64,000 nt of DNA from the NCBI GenBank assembly GCA_026390075.1, contig JAPLGP010000031.1:51310-115309 (forward strand), read 5' to 3'. This document shows, piece by piece, positions 1 through 9,011 of the stretch; the stretch's first letter is position 1; every line of letters begins with the position of its first letter. Made by a program: the position numbers and the translations under genes. Source of the stretch: Campylobacterales bacterium. Lineage in GTDB: Bacteria > Campylobacterota > Campylobacteria > Campylobacterales > Sulfurimonadaceae. The notes below the pieces were generated by a model that saw only the letters and a program-made list of their open reading frames with translations, was not told where the DNA came from and did not search any database.

Positions 1-319
1 AGTAAAAAGAGATATTTTTATCAAGTTTATAAGTTTTTTCAAGCCAAGCTCTCAAGCCCTCAGAGTCAAAAATATCTTCCAAACTCCACATGCGGGAGAG
101 ATGATGTGCTTTTGTAAAACCATCACGAATGACATCGCCAACTCTTTGCGTAGGAGAGTTTATTAGAATTTTATCTGGATTTTTTTCTTCAAACTCGACC
201 GCTTCATGATAAAGTTTATCATACACTTCATCCGTCGTAATCGGGTCATCAAGAACATAGTAATGATTGGAATAAATGTTTAGTTTTTCTACGGCTTTTT
301 TGTACTCTTCATAATTCAT
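1..319 (-). CDS. ligA: NAD-dependent DNA ligase, N-terminal part (gene runs off the window)
   Basis: This ORF is absent from the track because it leaves the left edge; I translated it from an ATG at 319. The product begins MNYEEYKKAVEKL and contains YYVLDDPITTDEVYDKLY, the Ia domain that contacts nicotinamide mononucleotide. SPTQRVG and an HHLSRMWSLED stretch follow, just ahead of where the adenylation lysine would lie. NAD-dependent ligases seal Okazaki-fragment and repair nicks. Only about 106 residues are inside the window, so the catalytic lysine, OB fold, zinc finger and BRCT domains cannot be checked. The GCATGTGG core at 85-94 overlaps the RMW codons. Confidence 0.88.
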   Translation of the reverse strand, partial: MNYEEYKKAVEKLNIYSNHYYVLDDPITTDEVYDKLYHEAVEFEEKNPDKILINSPTQRVGDVIRDGFTKAHHLSRMWSLEDIFDSEGLRAWLEKTYKLDKNISFY

Positions 320-326
320 AAATATT

Positions 327-336
327 TCCACATGCC
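327..336 (-). repeat. GGCATGTGGA repeat, intergenic
   Basis: Exact copy between ligA and the 113-aa gene. With the copy at 391 it forms a 12-bp inverted repeat with a long loop. Confidence 0.9.
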
Positions 337-390
337 AAAATTGAGGCATGATTTTATCTTAAACATACTAAAGAAAAAGTTTAATCTCTT

Positions 391-400
391 GGCATGTGGA
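391..400 (+). repeat. GGCATGTGGA repeat, intergenic
   Basis: Exact copy just behind the stop of the 113-aa gene. It is the partner of the inverted copy at 327. Confidence 0.9.
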
Positions 401-401
401 T

Positions 402-743
402 TTAATTGAGTGTTTGAAATTCATGCTCTAAAATACTTTTATACTCTTCATAAATCGACTCAGGTGTTTTGTGATTTTTGTACATATGTAAAATTGCACG
501 GATAAAATCAAGCGGATATTCCACTTTATGACCTGCATCTTTCTTTATAATTTCGCCAAGAACTTCATACATTTTTTCATATATTTCTGGATTCTCGACC
601 TTTAACTTATCTAAATGATCTTGAGCGAGAATCAACTTCGCGTCGTTAAACTCACCCCGTGCATTAATAGTTTTTCGAACTTCTACATACTCTCTAAGAC
701 ATTTGCGGTGAACAACATAATCAGTAAATAATTCTATAAGCAT
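402..743 (-). CDS. conserved hypothetical protein, 113 aa
   Basis: This is a soluble, charged, probably all-helical protein with no signal peptide, membrane segment or motif I recognise. It lies upstream of ligA on the same strand, separated by 82 bp that hold an inverted pair of the GGCATGTGGA repeat. The ORF is open from a clear ATG, and the gap upstream to the MATE gene is AT-rich. I cannot assign a function. Confidence 0.6.
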   Translation of the reverse strand: MLIELFTDYVVHRKCLREYVEVRKTINARGEFNDAKLILAQDHLDKLKVENPEIYEKMYEVLGEIIKKDAGHKVEYPLDFIRAILHMYKNHKTPESIYEEYKSILEHEFQTLN

Positions 744-863
744 AACAACCCCTTGTAACCAATTTATTTGTTAGCATTATAAAACCAAAACGAAGCAATA
801 GTATAGCAATAGCTTATAAATTCATAATTTTTACAATCGAGTTTTTGAATCAAGCATTTTAAA

Positions 864-2192
864 CTAAATCTTAATATCGAGCCAACTCTTTTTTTGATAA
901 ATATACCAGAAAACAAGACCTTTGATAAGCGTTTCAATGTTCATAATAATAAAAATCGCAATAATTCCAAAGCCCATTTTATAGGCGATAAAGGAAGGTA
1001 TAACTCTAAATATCCAAAGCGATGCGACATTGACATAAAGTGTAATTTTTGTCGCTCCCGCACCACGAAGAGCCGCCGAATAGACAAAAACCAATGCCAA
1101 AGGAATTTGAGCCAAACCTACTAAAATAAGATAGGTCGAAGCCACTTGTATGGTCGCTCTGTCTTGTGTAAAAAAGCTTACCAAAAACTCAGGAAAAAGA
1201 ATCAAACAAGCACCGACAAAACCCATAAAAACATACGCAACTCTGCCACTTATAATGCCCATAGCAAAGGCTCTCTCTTTGTCGTTTGCACCTAAACTCT
1301 GACCCACCAGAGCCATTGCCGCTATCGCAAAACCAAATCCTGGCATAAAAGCCATTCCCTCGATGCGAAGCCCGACTTGATACCCAGCCAACTCCGCAGT
1401 TCCATAATAAGCGATGATGGCTACAAAAAGTAAAAAAGAGAGACTCGAAATCCCTCTTTCTAGCGCCGCACTCCATCCCACATACCAAGCTTTTAACAAA
1501 TCTTTTATTCGAATGACTGGAATAAAACCCAGCTTGGCATGTGGATTTTTTATAAGAAAAGAGTAAGAGACAACACTAAACAGATACGCTATCAAAGTTG
1601 CATACGCCGCACCCTCGATGCCATGCGCCCCGAAACCGAAATGTCCAAAAATAAAAACATAGTTTAAAAAAGCGTTGAGGGCTGCTGCAAAAAGTTTGAT
1701 GTAGAGTGAACTTTTTGTATCTCCCGCGGCGGAGAGTGCGTTGTACATGAGCGTATCTAAAAATATAAGAGGCATTCCACATGCCAAGATACTAAAAAAA
1801 AGTCCGCCTTGATGCACAACTTCAGGCTCTGCACCCATTATTTCATAGATAAATTCACTTCCAAAATATCCGCCAACAGCTACAAAAACGGATAAAAAAA
1901 GAGCAAAAATTCCAAGCGAATAGAGCAAAGCCGAAGCTCTTTTTTTGCGACCCTGCCCGATAAAACGAGAGATAAGTGCATTTCCGCCAACCACATAAAG
2001 TGTCATCAAAACATTCACAACCATCATAAACTGCATACTCATACCAACGGCGGCAAGGGCGTAAACGCTCACATAACCGACCATTATCATGTCTATCATG
2101 ATTTGGAGTATATCGACGAGGTGTTTGAGTGCGGCGGGGATTGCGAGAGAAAATACTTTTTTAGTATCCGCAGAGATTAGTCTTAAAAAAAT
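864..2192 (-). CDS. MATE family multidrug/Na+ efflux transporter
   Basis: This is a polytopic membrane protein with about 12 hydrophobic helices. It shows the MATE pattern of GAEPEVV after helix 3-4, AAGDTKSSLYIK in the middle and ALRGAGATK in the second half. The family exports cationic drugs or metabolites in exchange for Na+ or H+. The first ATG is at 2099, but the frame stays open upstream and encodes the expected helix 1 (VFSLAIPAALKHLVDILQ). No ATG, GTG or TTG exists there. An ATT at 2192 follows an AGAGG Shine-Dalgarno by about 7 nt and gives 442 aa, the normal family length, so I place the start there. It overlaps the stop of the upstream gene by 10 bp. The start codon is an inference. 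Confidence 0.85.
   Translation of the reverse strand: MFLRLISADTKKVFSLAIPAALKHLVDILQIMIDMIMVGYVSVYALAAVGMSMQFMMVVNVLMTLYVVGGNALISRFIGQGRKKRASALLYSLGIFALFLSVFVAVGGYFGSEFIYEIMGAEPEVVHQGGLFFSILACGMPLIFLDTLMYNALSAAGDTKSSLYIKLFAAALNAFLNYVFIFGHFGFGAHGIEGAAYATLIAYLFSVVSYSFLIKNPHAKLGFIPVIRIKDLLKAWYVGWSAALERGISSLSFLLFVAIIAYYGTAELAGYQVGLRIEGMAFMPGFGFAIAAMALVGQSLGANDKERAFAMGIISGRVAYVFMGFVGACLILFPEFLVSFFTQDRATIQVASTYLILVGLAQIPLALVFVYSAALRGAGATKITLYVNVASLWIFRVIPSFIAYKMGFGIIAIFIIMNIETLIKGLVFWYIYQKKSWLDIKI
1536..1545 (+). repeat. GGCATGTGGA repeat in MATE gene
   Basis: Exact copy; the gene strand encodes NPHAK. Confidence 0.9.
1776..1785 (-). repeat. GGCATGTGGA repeat in MATE gene
   Basis: Exact copy; encodes LACGMP. 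Confidence 0.9.
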
Positions 2193-2458
2193 TGTGCTAC
2201 CTCTTGCATCGTTGTTATCAGTTCCTCTTTTGTCTCAAACTCAAGAACTGTTCTATTTTTTACATCTTCACTTGGCTGCGTAAAATCAAAAACCAAAATA
2301 TAAGAAACAAGTTTCACCTTATCGCCATAAATCTCCGTCCATTCCAAGCTCATTTCTGCAACTTCCCCGTGCATATCTACAATCACAGCGGGATAAAGTC
2401 TAGTAATTTTTGAGAGCTCTAAATCGCCCTCTTTTGAATTATAAATCATATTTTTCAT
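2183..2458 (-). CDS. conserved hypothetical protein, 91 aa
   Basis: This is a small soluble protein with alternating strands and helices (GEVAEMSLEWTEIYGDKVKL) and no motif I can name. Its stop lies inside the likely ribosome-binding and start region of the MATE gene, which suggests translational coupling. A start at the ATG at 2458 follows an AT-rich leader. The function is unknown. Confidence 0.6.
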   Translation of the reverse strand: MKNMIYNSKEGDLELSKITRLYPAVIVDMHGEVAEMSLEWTEIYGDKVKLVSYILVFDFTQPSEDVKNRTVLEFETKEELITTMQEVAQFF

Positions 2459-2546
2459 TAGTAAACTTTTTGTAAATTATTTTTTCGTATGGTATCTAAA
2501 TGATAATTAGCTTTACAATAACCACTCAAAAAAGTTTTTATTTCCA

Positions 2547-2789
2547 CTACTCTTTGTTTAATGTTTTACTCATGTCGCCTCTTTGCATCTTTATAAACGC
2601 CAAAAAGCCAAACAAAACTCCAATAATTATGGAAATAATACCCCAGATATCATCCCTTTGATACGCCATAATCACCCAACACGAATCTGCAAAAAGATAA
2701 ACAATTACAGCTTCATAAATCTTGCCTTTATAGGTCAGATACGCACCGATATTTAAAAGTATTCCACCAATAAAAGCAAAAGACATCAT
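2547..2789 (-). CDS. small integral membrane protein, 80 aa
   Basis: The protein has three hydrophobic stretches (roughly residues 3-17, 25-42 and 49-66) and a short polar C-terminal tail (KMQRGDMSKTLNKE). Its ATG overlaps the TGA of the upstream MFS gene by 4 bp, so the two are probably translated together. It may be a partner of that transporter. No family is recognised. Confidence 0.6.
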   Translation of the reverse strand: MMSFAFIGGILLNIGAYLTYKGKIYEAVIVYLFADSCWVIMAYQRDDIWGIISIIIGVLFGFLAFIKMQRGDMSKTLNKE

Positions 2790-3991
2790 GTTATATCTTT
2801 AATATTTTGAGTTTTAAGTATCCAAGCAAAATAGAGCGCACCGATAAAAAATCCAAGCCCAATAAGCACAGTAATAAACTCTAAAGAAAAACCATTTGTT
2901 GCAAAAACACCTATCATCAAGGATGTCACTGCAGCAGAACTTAAAAAGAGCATGTCGTTATACGCCACAATGCGTCCATAATATTTTTTTTCAATATTTT
3001 TTTGCAAAAGTGTATAAGTGTAAGACCAAAGTGTTGTTGTAAAAAGTCCAACAATTACACTTGCAAAAAGTGAAAGATAAAAGTCGTGCATCATAAAAGC
3101 CCAAAACCAAACTGCAACTGCTTGAAATATAAAAATAAAAACTATGCGTTTGTTATTTATCCAAGACCCCAGCAGTATCGGTCCTATCACAAGACCAAGC
3201 GCTCTTGAAGCGTGTAAAAGTCCAAGGGCTAAAGAAGTTGCAATGATAGAAGCATAGTATTTGTCAACCATTAAAGCTACAAGCGCATCAAATGCAGTAA
3301 GCCCTACAAAAGCGTGAACAAACATAAGATGTATGGCATGTGGAAATCTTTTTAAGTACCTGAAAGTATCTCGCATCATCTCTAGTAAATTTTCTTTGCT
3401 TTTTATAAATTCTACTTTTATATCCAATTTATAAAGCAGAGAAAAACCAAAAATAAACATAAAAGCGTCTAAAACAAAAGCAACTTTTACGCCGAGCATA
3501 TAAACCACAAAACCACTCAGAGCCATTCCTAAAGTATAAGAAAACGACCAGATGATAGAGTGAATTTCATTTGCTTTTTGTAGTTTATCTCCATGAAGTA
3601 TTTTTGGTAAAAGTGACATTTCAGCTGTAAAGTAAAAACTCGCAGCCGCCATTTTTATAAATATAAGCGTATATAACAACCATAAATCATTTATAGTAGT
3701 AACAAAAACTAAAAAGAGTGTTGCTACAATTTCTATGGCGATAAGAGATAACATCAATTTCTTTGGCTTCACACTATCTATGATAGAACCTGAGAGTGGT
3801 GCTTGAATAACTCCTGCTAAAAAATGAAGCATAGCTGTAAATGCAATAACTTCAGGAGCTACTTTCATATCAAGCAAAAGTGTATAGATAGCAACATTGC
3901 TAAACCACGCGCCAAAGTAAGTAATAAGCTGAATAAGAGAGAGTTTTCTTAAGATATTTTCTGATTTTAGTAATTTAATATATTCATTCAT
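2786..3991 (-). CDS. MFS transporter (EntS/MFS_3-like)
   Basis: This is a 401-residue protein with about 12 transmembrane helices. It has an MFS loop 2-3 signature-like segment (SGSIIDSVKPKKLML) and opens with FGAWFSNVAIYTLLL, which resembles the enterobactin-exporter-like MFS_3 branch. The likely role is proton-driven export of a small molecule; the substrate cannot be told from sequence. It forms a two-gene unit with the overlapping 80-aa membrane protein. One copy of the dispersed repeat lies inside it, encoding FPHA. Confidence 0.8.
   Translation of the reverse strand: MNEYIKLLKSENILRKLSLIQLITYFGAWFSNVAIYTLLLDMKVAPEVIAFTAMLHFLAGVIQAPLSGSIIDSVKPKKLMLSLIAIEIVATLFLVFVTTINDLWLLYTLIFIKMAAASFYFTAEMSLLPKILHGDKLQKANEIHSIIWSFSYTLGMALSGFVVYMLGVKVAFVLDAFMFIFGFSLLYKLDIKVEFIKSKENLLEMMRDTFRYLKRFPHAIHLMFVHAFVGLTAFDALVALMVDKYYASIIATSLALGLLHASRALGLVIGPILLGSWINNKRIVFIFIFQAVAVWFWAFMMHDFYLSLFASVIVGLFTTTLWSYTYTLLQKNIEKKYYGRIVAYNDMLFLSSAAVTSLMIGVFATNGFSLEFITVLIGLGFFIGALYFAWILKTQNIKDIT
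3335..3344 (+). repeat. GGCATGTGGA repeat in MFS gene
   Basis: Exact copy; the gene strand encodes FPHAIH. Confidence 0.9.
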
Positions 3992-4067
3992 GCGTGCAAG
4001 ATTATCATAAATTAATAGTAGTTAAGACACATAAAATAAAAAACGGTAAAAATAGTATCTATTTATT

Positions 4068-4093
4068 TAAGTTATTTTTTTATTCGTCGATAT
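4068..4093 (+). promoter_or_regulatory. possible sigma-28 (FliA) promoter of flaG
   Basis: TAAGTT is followed after 14 bases by CGATAT, about 38 bp before the flaG ATG. This resembles the flagellar sigma-28 pattern (TAAA - N15 - CCGATAA) and fits the class of the downstream gene. Spacing and match are approximate. Confidence 0.45.
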
Positions 4094-4131
4094 CTAGTCT
4101 ATAAAAATTCTTTAAATATGAGGGGTAGGTC

Positions 4132-4527
4132 ATGGATGGCATAGCAAATGTTGCAAGACAGCAACAATCTCAAATGGGTTCTACAGAGGTTCAAGGAAGA
4201 GCGACTCAGCAAACGGCAAAGGCAGCACAACAGGTTGAACAACCTAAGGTTGATCTTGTAAAAGAGATGCAACAAAGTACAACGAAAACAAGTGAAAAAA
4301 TAAATTCAAAAGAGCAAGTAGAAGATTTAGTAAAAAAACTCAATCATGCTATGGCTCCTATCAACACAGACTTAAAGTTCGGTGTAGATCAACAGAATAT
4401 ATTTTATGTTTCAGTAATTGATACAAAAACAGACAAAATGATTAGAAGGTTTCCAGCAGAACAAGCAGCTGATTTTCTTCCTAAAATGCAAGAAGTAACT
4501 GGAATTTTATTTGATTCAAAAGGGTAA
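4132..4527 (+). CDS. flaG: FlaG family flagellar protein
   Basis: The N-terminal half is a Gln-rich, low-complexity tail. The C-terminal 65 residues form the FlaG fold (LKFGVDQQNIFYVSVID then MIRRFPAEQAADFLPKMQ). FlaG proteins affect flagellar filament length or structure in Campylobacter and other genera. The gene stands alone, preceded by a sigma-28-like promoter and a strong GAGGGG ribosome site, and followed by a clear terminator. No other flagellar gene lies in the window. Confidence 0.88.
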   Translation: MDGIANVARQQQSQMGSTEVQGRATQQTAKAAQQVEQPKVDLVKEMQQSTTKTSEKINSKEQVEDLVKKLNHAMAPINTDLKFGVDQQNIFYVSVIDTKTDKMIRRFPAEQAADFLPKMQEVTGILFDSKG

Positions 4528-4559
4528 TCAATGCCCTTTTGATACAAATATTTTTTTTC
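4516..4559 (+). terminator. rho-independent terminator after flaG
   Basis: A 9-bp perfect stem TCAAAAGGG / CCCTTTTGA with a 9-nt loop spans the flaG stop codon. It is followed after 8 bases by a run of eight T. Confidence 0.75.
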
Positions 4560-4697
4560 TCAATTAAAGTATTGCTTGTCGTCCTTCGTCCACGACATTG
4601 TCTCTGTGTCATCATCAAATAAATTCCTTTCTAACTCTTATTTAATCTCTTTTATAGTAGAATCGCGCCAATTATTTTGCTTACAAGGGTTTTTTAC

Positions 4698-5918
4698 ATG
4701 AAAAGAAATGTTAAAAAAGTAGTTTTAGCGTATTCTGGCGGTTTAGATACAAGTGTTATTTTAAAATGGCTTCAAGATGAATACAAATGTGAAGTTGTAA
4801 CTTTTACAGCTGACATCGGACAAGGCGAAGAGGTTGAACCTGCTCGCGTTAAAGCACTTGCACTCGGAATTAAACCTGAAAATATTTTTATTGATGATTT
4901 AAAAGAAGAATTTGTAAAAGATTATGTATTTCCTATGTTTAGAGCAAATGCAATTTATGAGGGCGAATACCTTTTAGGCACTTCTATTGCAAGACCACTT
5001 ATCGCAAAAAGACAAGTTGAAATCGCTCACATTACAGGTGCGGATGGCGTAAGCCACGGTGCAACTGGAAAAGGAAATGATCAAGTACGATTTGAAATGG
5101 GCTATTTAGGCAAAGATTCAACTCTCACTATCATTGCTCCATGGAGAGAGTGGGACTTAAACTCAAGAGAAAAACTTTTGGCTTATGCAGCTGAGCATGG
5201 CATCCAAATCGATACAAAAGGCAAAAAATCTCCTTACTCTATGGATGCAAATCTTCTTCATATCTCTTATGAGGGTGGAATTTTAGAAGACCCAAATGCA
5301 GAACCAGAAGATGGCATGTGGCTTTGGACAACAAAACCTGAAAATGCTCCAGATATTGCTGAATACATTGCAATCGGCTATAAAAATGGCGACCCTATTT
5401 CACTGAATGGCGAAGAGTTAAGTCCTGCAACTATGTTGGCAACTTTAAACAAAATTGCTGGAAAACATGGAATCGGTCGTGCGGACATCGTTGAAAATAG
5501 ATTTGTTGGTATGAAAAGCCGTGGATGTTATGAAACACCAGGTGGAACTGTTATGTTAAAAGCGCACCGTGCGATAGAATCTCTCACGCTTGACCGTGAA
5601 GAAGCGCATTTAAAAGATGAGATGATGCCTCGTTATGCAAAACTTATTTACAATGGTTTTTGGTTTGCTCCAGAGCGTGAAATGCTTCAAGCTGCAATCG
5701 ACAAAACACAGATCAATGTATCTGGTACAGTAAAACTAAAACTTTACAAAGGAAATGTTACAGTAGTTGGTCGTGAATCAGAAAATTCACTTTTCAATCC
5801 TGAGTATTGTACTTTTGAAGAAGATTCGGTTTATGATCAAAAAGATGCTGCGGGATTTATTAAACTCAATGCTTTACGCTTTATAATTGCGGGAAAAGCT
5901 CGTAAAAATAAAAAATAG
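4698..5918 (+). CDS. argG: argininosuccinate synthase
   Basis: This enzyme joins citrulline and aspartate with ATP in arginine biosynthesis. The N-terminal PP-loop [10 protein letters not shown] sits at residues 11-20, and [20 protein letters not shown] and [11 protein letters not shown] are family signatures. The length of 406 aa is normal. The track ORF starts at 4677, but the ATG at 4698 is preceded by AAGGG at a good distance and matches the family N-terminus. It opens the long plus-strand gene run that continues to 21.5 kb, with 11 bp to the next gene. Confidence 0.97.
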   Translation: MKRNVKKVVLAYSGGLDTSVILKWLQDEYKCEVVTFTADIGQGEEVEPARVKALALGIKPENIFIDDLKEEFVKDYVFPMFRANAIYEGEYLLGTSIARPLIAKRQVEIAHITGADGVSHGATGKGNDQVRFEMGYLGKDSTLTIIAPWREWDLNSREKLLAYAAEHGIQIDTKGKKSPYSMDANLLHISYEGGILEDPNAEPEDGMWLWTTKPENAPDIAEYIAIGYKNGDPISLNGEELSPATMLATLNKIAGKHGIGRADIVENRFVGMKSRGCYETPGGTVMLKAHRAIESLTLDREEAHLKDEMMPRYAKLIYNGFWFAPEREMLQAAIDKTQINVSGTVKLKLYKGNVTVVGRESENSLFNPEYCTFEEDSVYDQKDAAGFIKLNALRFIIAGKARKNKK

Positions 5919-5929
5919 AAGGAACTAAA

Positions 5930-6667
5930 ATGAGCATAATTAAAATAGATATGAATTCACCCGAGTTTCAAGCTGAACTAGAAAAAACCATTAAATTTAC
6001 GGATAAAGTAGTCAAACAATTTAACTGGGAATACAATCCTCAAGAAGAAATTAATGAGGGTGTACAACTAGGTCTTGCTCGTAACAAGATGATGTACAAC
6101 AAAAGATTTTGTCCTTGTTATATGGTTGAAGAAGTAAATGGAGTTTATAAAAGTTCGGATGATAGAATGTGTCCGTGTACTCCAGCTATAGAAAAAGAGA
6201 TACCAGAAGAAGGTGTTTGTCACTGTCAAATTTTTTGTACTCCTGAATTTGCTGCGGCAAAGCGACAAGAAAATCAGATAGAAGAAGTTGTGCATCAACA
6301 CTCTCGTGGTCTTACAAAAGAGGAGTGTGCAGCTTTAGTTAATAACCATGAACTCGATTCTGATGAACTTACTGCACTTCTTGAAGCAAGAGAACTTGGA
6401 ATGGTTCAGTTCAAACTTGTAGATGTTCGAGAGCATATGGAGTGGAAAATGGGGCATATTGAAGGTGCTGACAAACTTGTTCCAACAAGTAGTTTCTTTC
6501 AAACACTCGATGATGCGAAACTAGATAAAAATGAAAATATTATAGTTTACTGTCATGTTGGCAGTCGTAGTGCACATTGTGCGAGAATACTCACAGACAT
6601 GGGCTATACAAAAATAGGAAATTTATCACACGGTATTGTTTCTTATAGCGGAAAAATTAAAAGATAA
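5930..6667 (+). CDS. ferredoxin:thioredoxin reductase-like catalytic domain fused to rhodanese
   Basis: Residues about 25-110 carry the FTR catalytic-subunit cysteine pattern: CPC at 61-63, CPC at 81-83, CHC at 97-99 and a further Cys at 103. In the family these hold a 4Fe-4S cluster next to a redox-active disulfide. Residues about 155-245 form a rhodanese domain (VDVREHMEWKMGHIEGA) with the active-site Cys208 in CHVGSR. The fusion suggests reductase-coupled handling of persulfide sulfur, but the substrate is an inference. It lies 11 bp after argG and 16 bp before rplI. Confidence 0.85.
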   Translation: MSIIKIDMNSPEFQAELEKTIKFTDKVVKQFNWEYNPQEEINEGVQLGLARNKMMYNKRFCPCYMVEEVNGVYKSSDDRMCPCTPAIEKEIPEEGVCHCQIFCTPEFAAAKRQENQIEEVVHQHSRGLTKEECAALVNNHELDSDELTALLEARELGMVQFKLVDVREHMEWKMGHIEGADKLVPTSSFFQTLDDAKLDKNENIIVYCHVGSRSAHCARILTDMGYTKIGNLSHGIVSYSGKIKR

Positions 6668-6683
6668 AAATCAAGGGTTTGGC

Positions 6684-7130
6684 ATGAAAGTATTATTAAT
6701 AAAAGATGTAAAAAGTTTAGGCAAAGCAGGCGAAGTAAAAGAAGTAAAAGATGGCTATGGGAAAAATTTTCTTATTGGAAAAGGTTTCGCGAAACATGCA
6801 ACTGCTGAGATTTTAGCGCAACATAAAGAAGAAGCTCTTCAAAATGCACAAGCTTTAGAAGAAGAGATAGCACTACTAAAAGTTTTGGCAACAAAGCTTG
6901 ATAAAGCAGAAATAATCATAACTAAAAAGCTTGGTCAAAATGGTCATTTATTTGGTTCTATCACAAAAGATGAAGTTGCACATGCCCTTCTTGAACAACA
7001 CAAAATTGATATCGACAAAAAACATATCACAGATAAATTAGCTATAAAAACTGTAGGGGAACATGATTTAGACCTTAAACTCGGTCATGGAATTCATGCA
7101 ACTCTGCATGTGGATGTTCAAGGCGAATAA
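6684..7130 (+). CDS. rplI: 50S ribosomal protein L9
   Basis: The product (148 aa) starts [20 protein letters not shown], the L9 N-terminal domain that binds 23S rRNA. A long connecting helix and the C-terminal domain ([13 protein letters not shown]) follow. The ORF track begins 48 bp earlier inside the rhodanese gene; the ATG at 6684 has a CAAGGG ribosome site. Its TAA overlaps the hslV ATG (TAATG). Confidence 0.97.
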   Translation: MKVLLIKDVKSLGKAGEVKEVKDGYGKNFLIGKGFAKHATAEILAQHKEEALQNAQALEEEIALLKVLATKLDKAEIIITKKLGQNGHLFGSITKDEVAHALLEQHKIDIDKKHITDKLAIKTVGEHDLDLKLGHGIHATLHVDVQGE

Positions 7131-7678
7131 TGTTTGATGCAACTACAATACTAGCCTATAAAGGCAAGAACAAAGCTGTCATAGGTGGGGATGGACAAGT
7201 TACTTTTGGAAATAGTGTTTTAAAAGGTAATGCAACAAAAATTCGTACCCTCCATAAAGGCAAAGTTCTTGCAGGATTTGCTGGTAGCACTGCGGATGCT
7301 TTTAATCTTTTTGATATGTTTGAAGAGTTTTTAGAAGATAAAAAAGGGGATATTTTAAAATCCGTTGTTGAATTTTCTAAAGCGTGGAGAAAAGATAAAG
7401 TTCTTCGCAGACTTGAAGCAATGATGATTGTTTTAAATAACGAACATATTTTTATCTTGACTGGAAACGGGGATGTAGTTGAACCTGAAGATGGGGAGAT
7501 TGCATCTATCGGCAGTGGCGGAAACTTTGCCATTTCAGCAGCAAGAGCGTTAAAAAAACATGTTAAAGATATGGATGAAGAGGAACTTGTAAAAGAGAGT
7601 CTTCATATTGCGGCTGACTTATGTATTTACACAAATCACAATATTAAAACTCTTACATTAGAGGAAGAAAAAGAATGA
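7130..7678 (+). CDS. hslV: ATP-dependent protease peptidase subunit HslV
   Basis: This is the N-terminal-nucleophile threonine protease of the HslUV (ClpQY) complex. The mature protein should begin at the first Thr of [12 protein letters not shown] after removal of a short propeptide. [21 protein letters not shown] and [14 protein letters not shown] are family hallmarks, and 182 aa is normal. It overlaps rplI by one base and hslU by four (ATGA), indicating coupled translation. Confidence 0.96.
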   Translation: MFDATTILAYKGKNKAVIGGDGQVTFGNSVLKGNATKIRTLHKGKVLAGFAGSTADAFNLFDMFEEFLEDKKGDILKSVVEFSKAWRKDKVLRRLEAMMIVLNNEHIFILTGNGDVVEPEDGEIASIGSGGNFAISAARALKKHVKDMDEEELVKESLHIAADLCIYTNHNIKTLTLEEEKE

Positions 7679-9003
7679 ACTTAACTCCAAAAGAGATAGT
7701 TGAGTATTTAGATAAATATGTAATTTCACAAAAAGATGCTAAAAAAACAATCGCCCTTGCGCTGAGAACAAGATACAGAAGAATGCAGCTGGATCAAGAA
7801 TTTCAAGATGAAATAATGCCTAAAAACATTCTTATGATTGGTTCAACTGGTGTAGGTAAAACAGAAATTTCAAGACGACTAGCAAATATGATGAAAGTAC
7901 CTTTTATCAAAGTTGAAGCCAGTAAATATACTGAAGTTGGCTTTGTAGGACGGGATGTTGAATCTATGATACGGGATTTGGTTTTAAATGCTATAAACCT
8001 TGTAAAATCTGAGCAAGAAGAAGTAAATAAAGATAAAATCGAAAACTATGTTCTCAATAAAATAGTAGAAAAACTTCTTCCTCCTCTACCCGACCAAGCA
8101 AGTCAAGAAAAAAAAGATGACTATCAAAGAGTTCTAAAAATTATGGAAGAACGAGTTATAAATGATGAAATGGACGATAAAATCATCTCTATAGCATTTG
8201 ATAAAGTAAACATTGAGTTTAATGACACAAACCTTCCTCCAGAGATGGCAAAAGTTCAAGAATCTTTTTCTAAAATCTTTGCAACTATAAATAAAGAAGA
8301 TAATAAACAAGAGATGAGTGTAAAAGATGCGAAATCACATTTAAAAAATGAAGCAACTTCAAAACTTCTCAATATGACTAATATTTATTCCGAAGCTCTT
8401 AAGCGCGCTGAAGATGGTGGAATTATATTTTTAGATGAAATTGACAAAATCGCTATAAGTTCAAAATCACAAGGACGCAATGATCCAAGCAAAGAGGGAG
8501 TTCAAAGAGATTTACTTCCTATTGTCGAGGGTAGCAGTGTAACAACAAAATATGGTGTAATCAATACAGACCATATACTTTTCATTGCAGCGGGTGCATT
8601 TCATCTTACAAAACCTAGTGATTTGATACCTGAACTTCAGGGAAGATTTCCTCTTCGTGTTGAGCTTGAATCACTCACTGAAGAAACTCTCTATAAAATA
8701 TTAACACAAACAAAAAATTCTTTGCTCACGCAATATAAAGCGCTATTAAGCGTCGAAGGTGTCAATCTTATTTTTGAAGATGAAGCGATTAGAGCTATTG
8801 CAAAACTTGCTCATCGTACAAATGAAATAACAGAAGATATTGGTGCGAGAAGATTACATACTGTTTTAGAAAAAGTTTTGGAAGAGATAAGCTTTCATGC
8901 GGATGAGTACAAAGACAAAGACTTTGTTATTGATGCAAAGTTAGTACATGAAAAACTTGATGTCATTGTAGAAGACAATGATTTATCAAGATATATTTTA
9001 TAA
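7675..9003 (+). CDS. hslU: HslUV protease ATPase subunit HslU
   Basis: This is the AAA+ unfoldase that feeds substrates to HslV. Walker A GSTGVGKT lies at about 56-63, Walker [14 protein letters not shown] near 250, and the typical GRFPLRVEL sensor region follows. The C-terminus ends ENDLSRYIL, the tail that docks into HslV. The intermediate domain is present between the Walker motifs. It is 442 aa long and overlaps hslV by 4 bp. Confidence 0.97.
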   Translation: MNLTPKEIVEYLDKYVISQKDAKKTIALALRTRYRRMQLDQEFQDEIMPKNILMIGSTGVGKTEISRRLANMMKVPFIKVEASKYTEVGFVGRDVESMIRDLVLNAINLVKSEQEEVNKDKIENYVLNKIVEKLLPPLPDQASQEKKDDYQRVLKIMEERVINDEMDDKIISIAFDKVNIEFNDTNLPPEMAKVQESFSKIFATINKEDNKQEMSVKDAKSHLKNEATSKLLNMTNIYSEALKRAEDGGIIFLDEIDKIAISSKSQGRNDPSKEGVQRDLLPIVEGSSVTTKYGVINTDHILFIAAGAFHLTKPSDLIPELQGRFPLRVELESLTEETLYKILTQTKNSLLTQYKALLSVEGVNLIFEDEAIRAIAKLAHRTNEITEDIGARRLHTVLEKVLEEISFHADEYKDKDFVIDAKLVHEKLDVIVEDNDLSRYIL

Positions 9004-9011
9004 GGAATAGT

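Noticed and set aside
894-1124. Plus-strand and other alternative-frame ORFs overlying clear genes (894-1124, 1189-1488, 32637-32834, 35652-35958 and many more)
   Set aside because: They lie antisense or out of frame to well-supported conserved genes and have no recognisable domains or ribosome sites.
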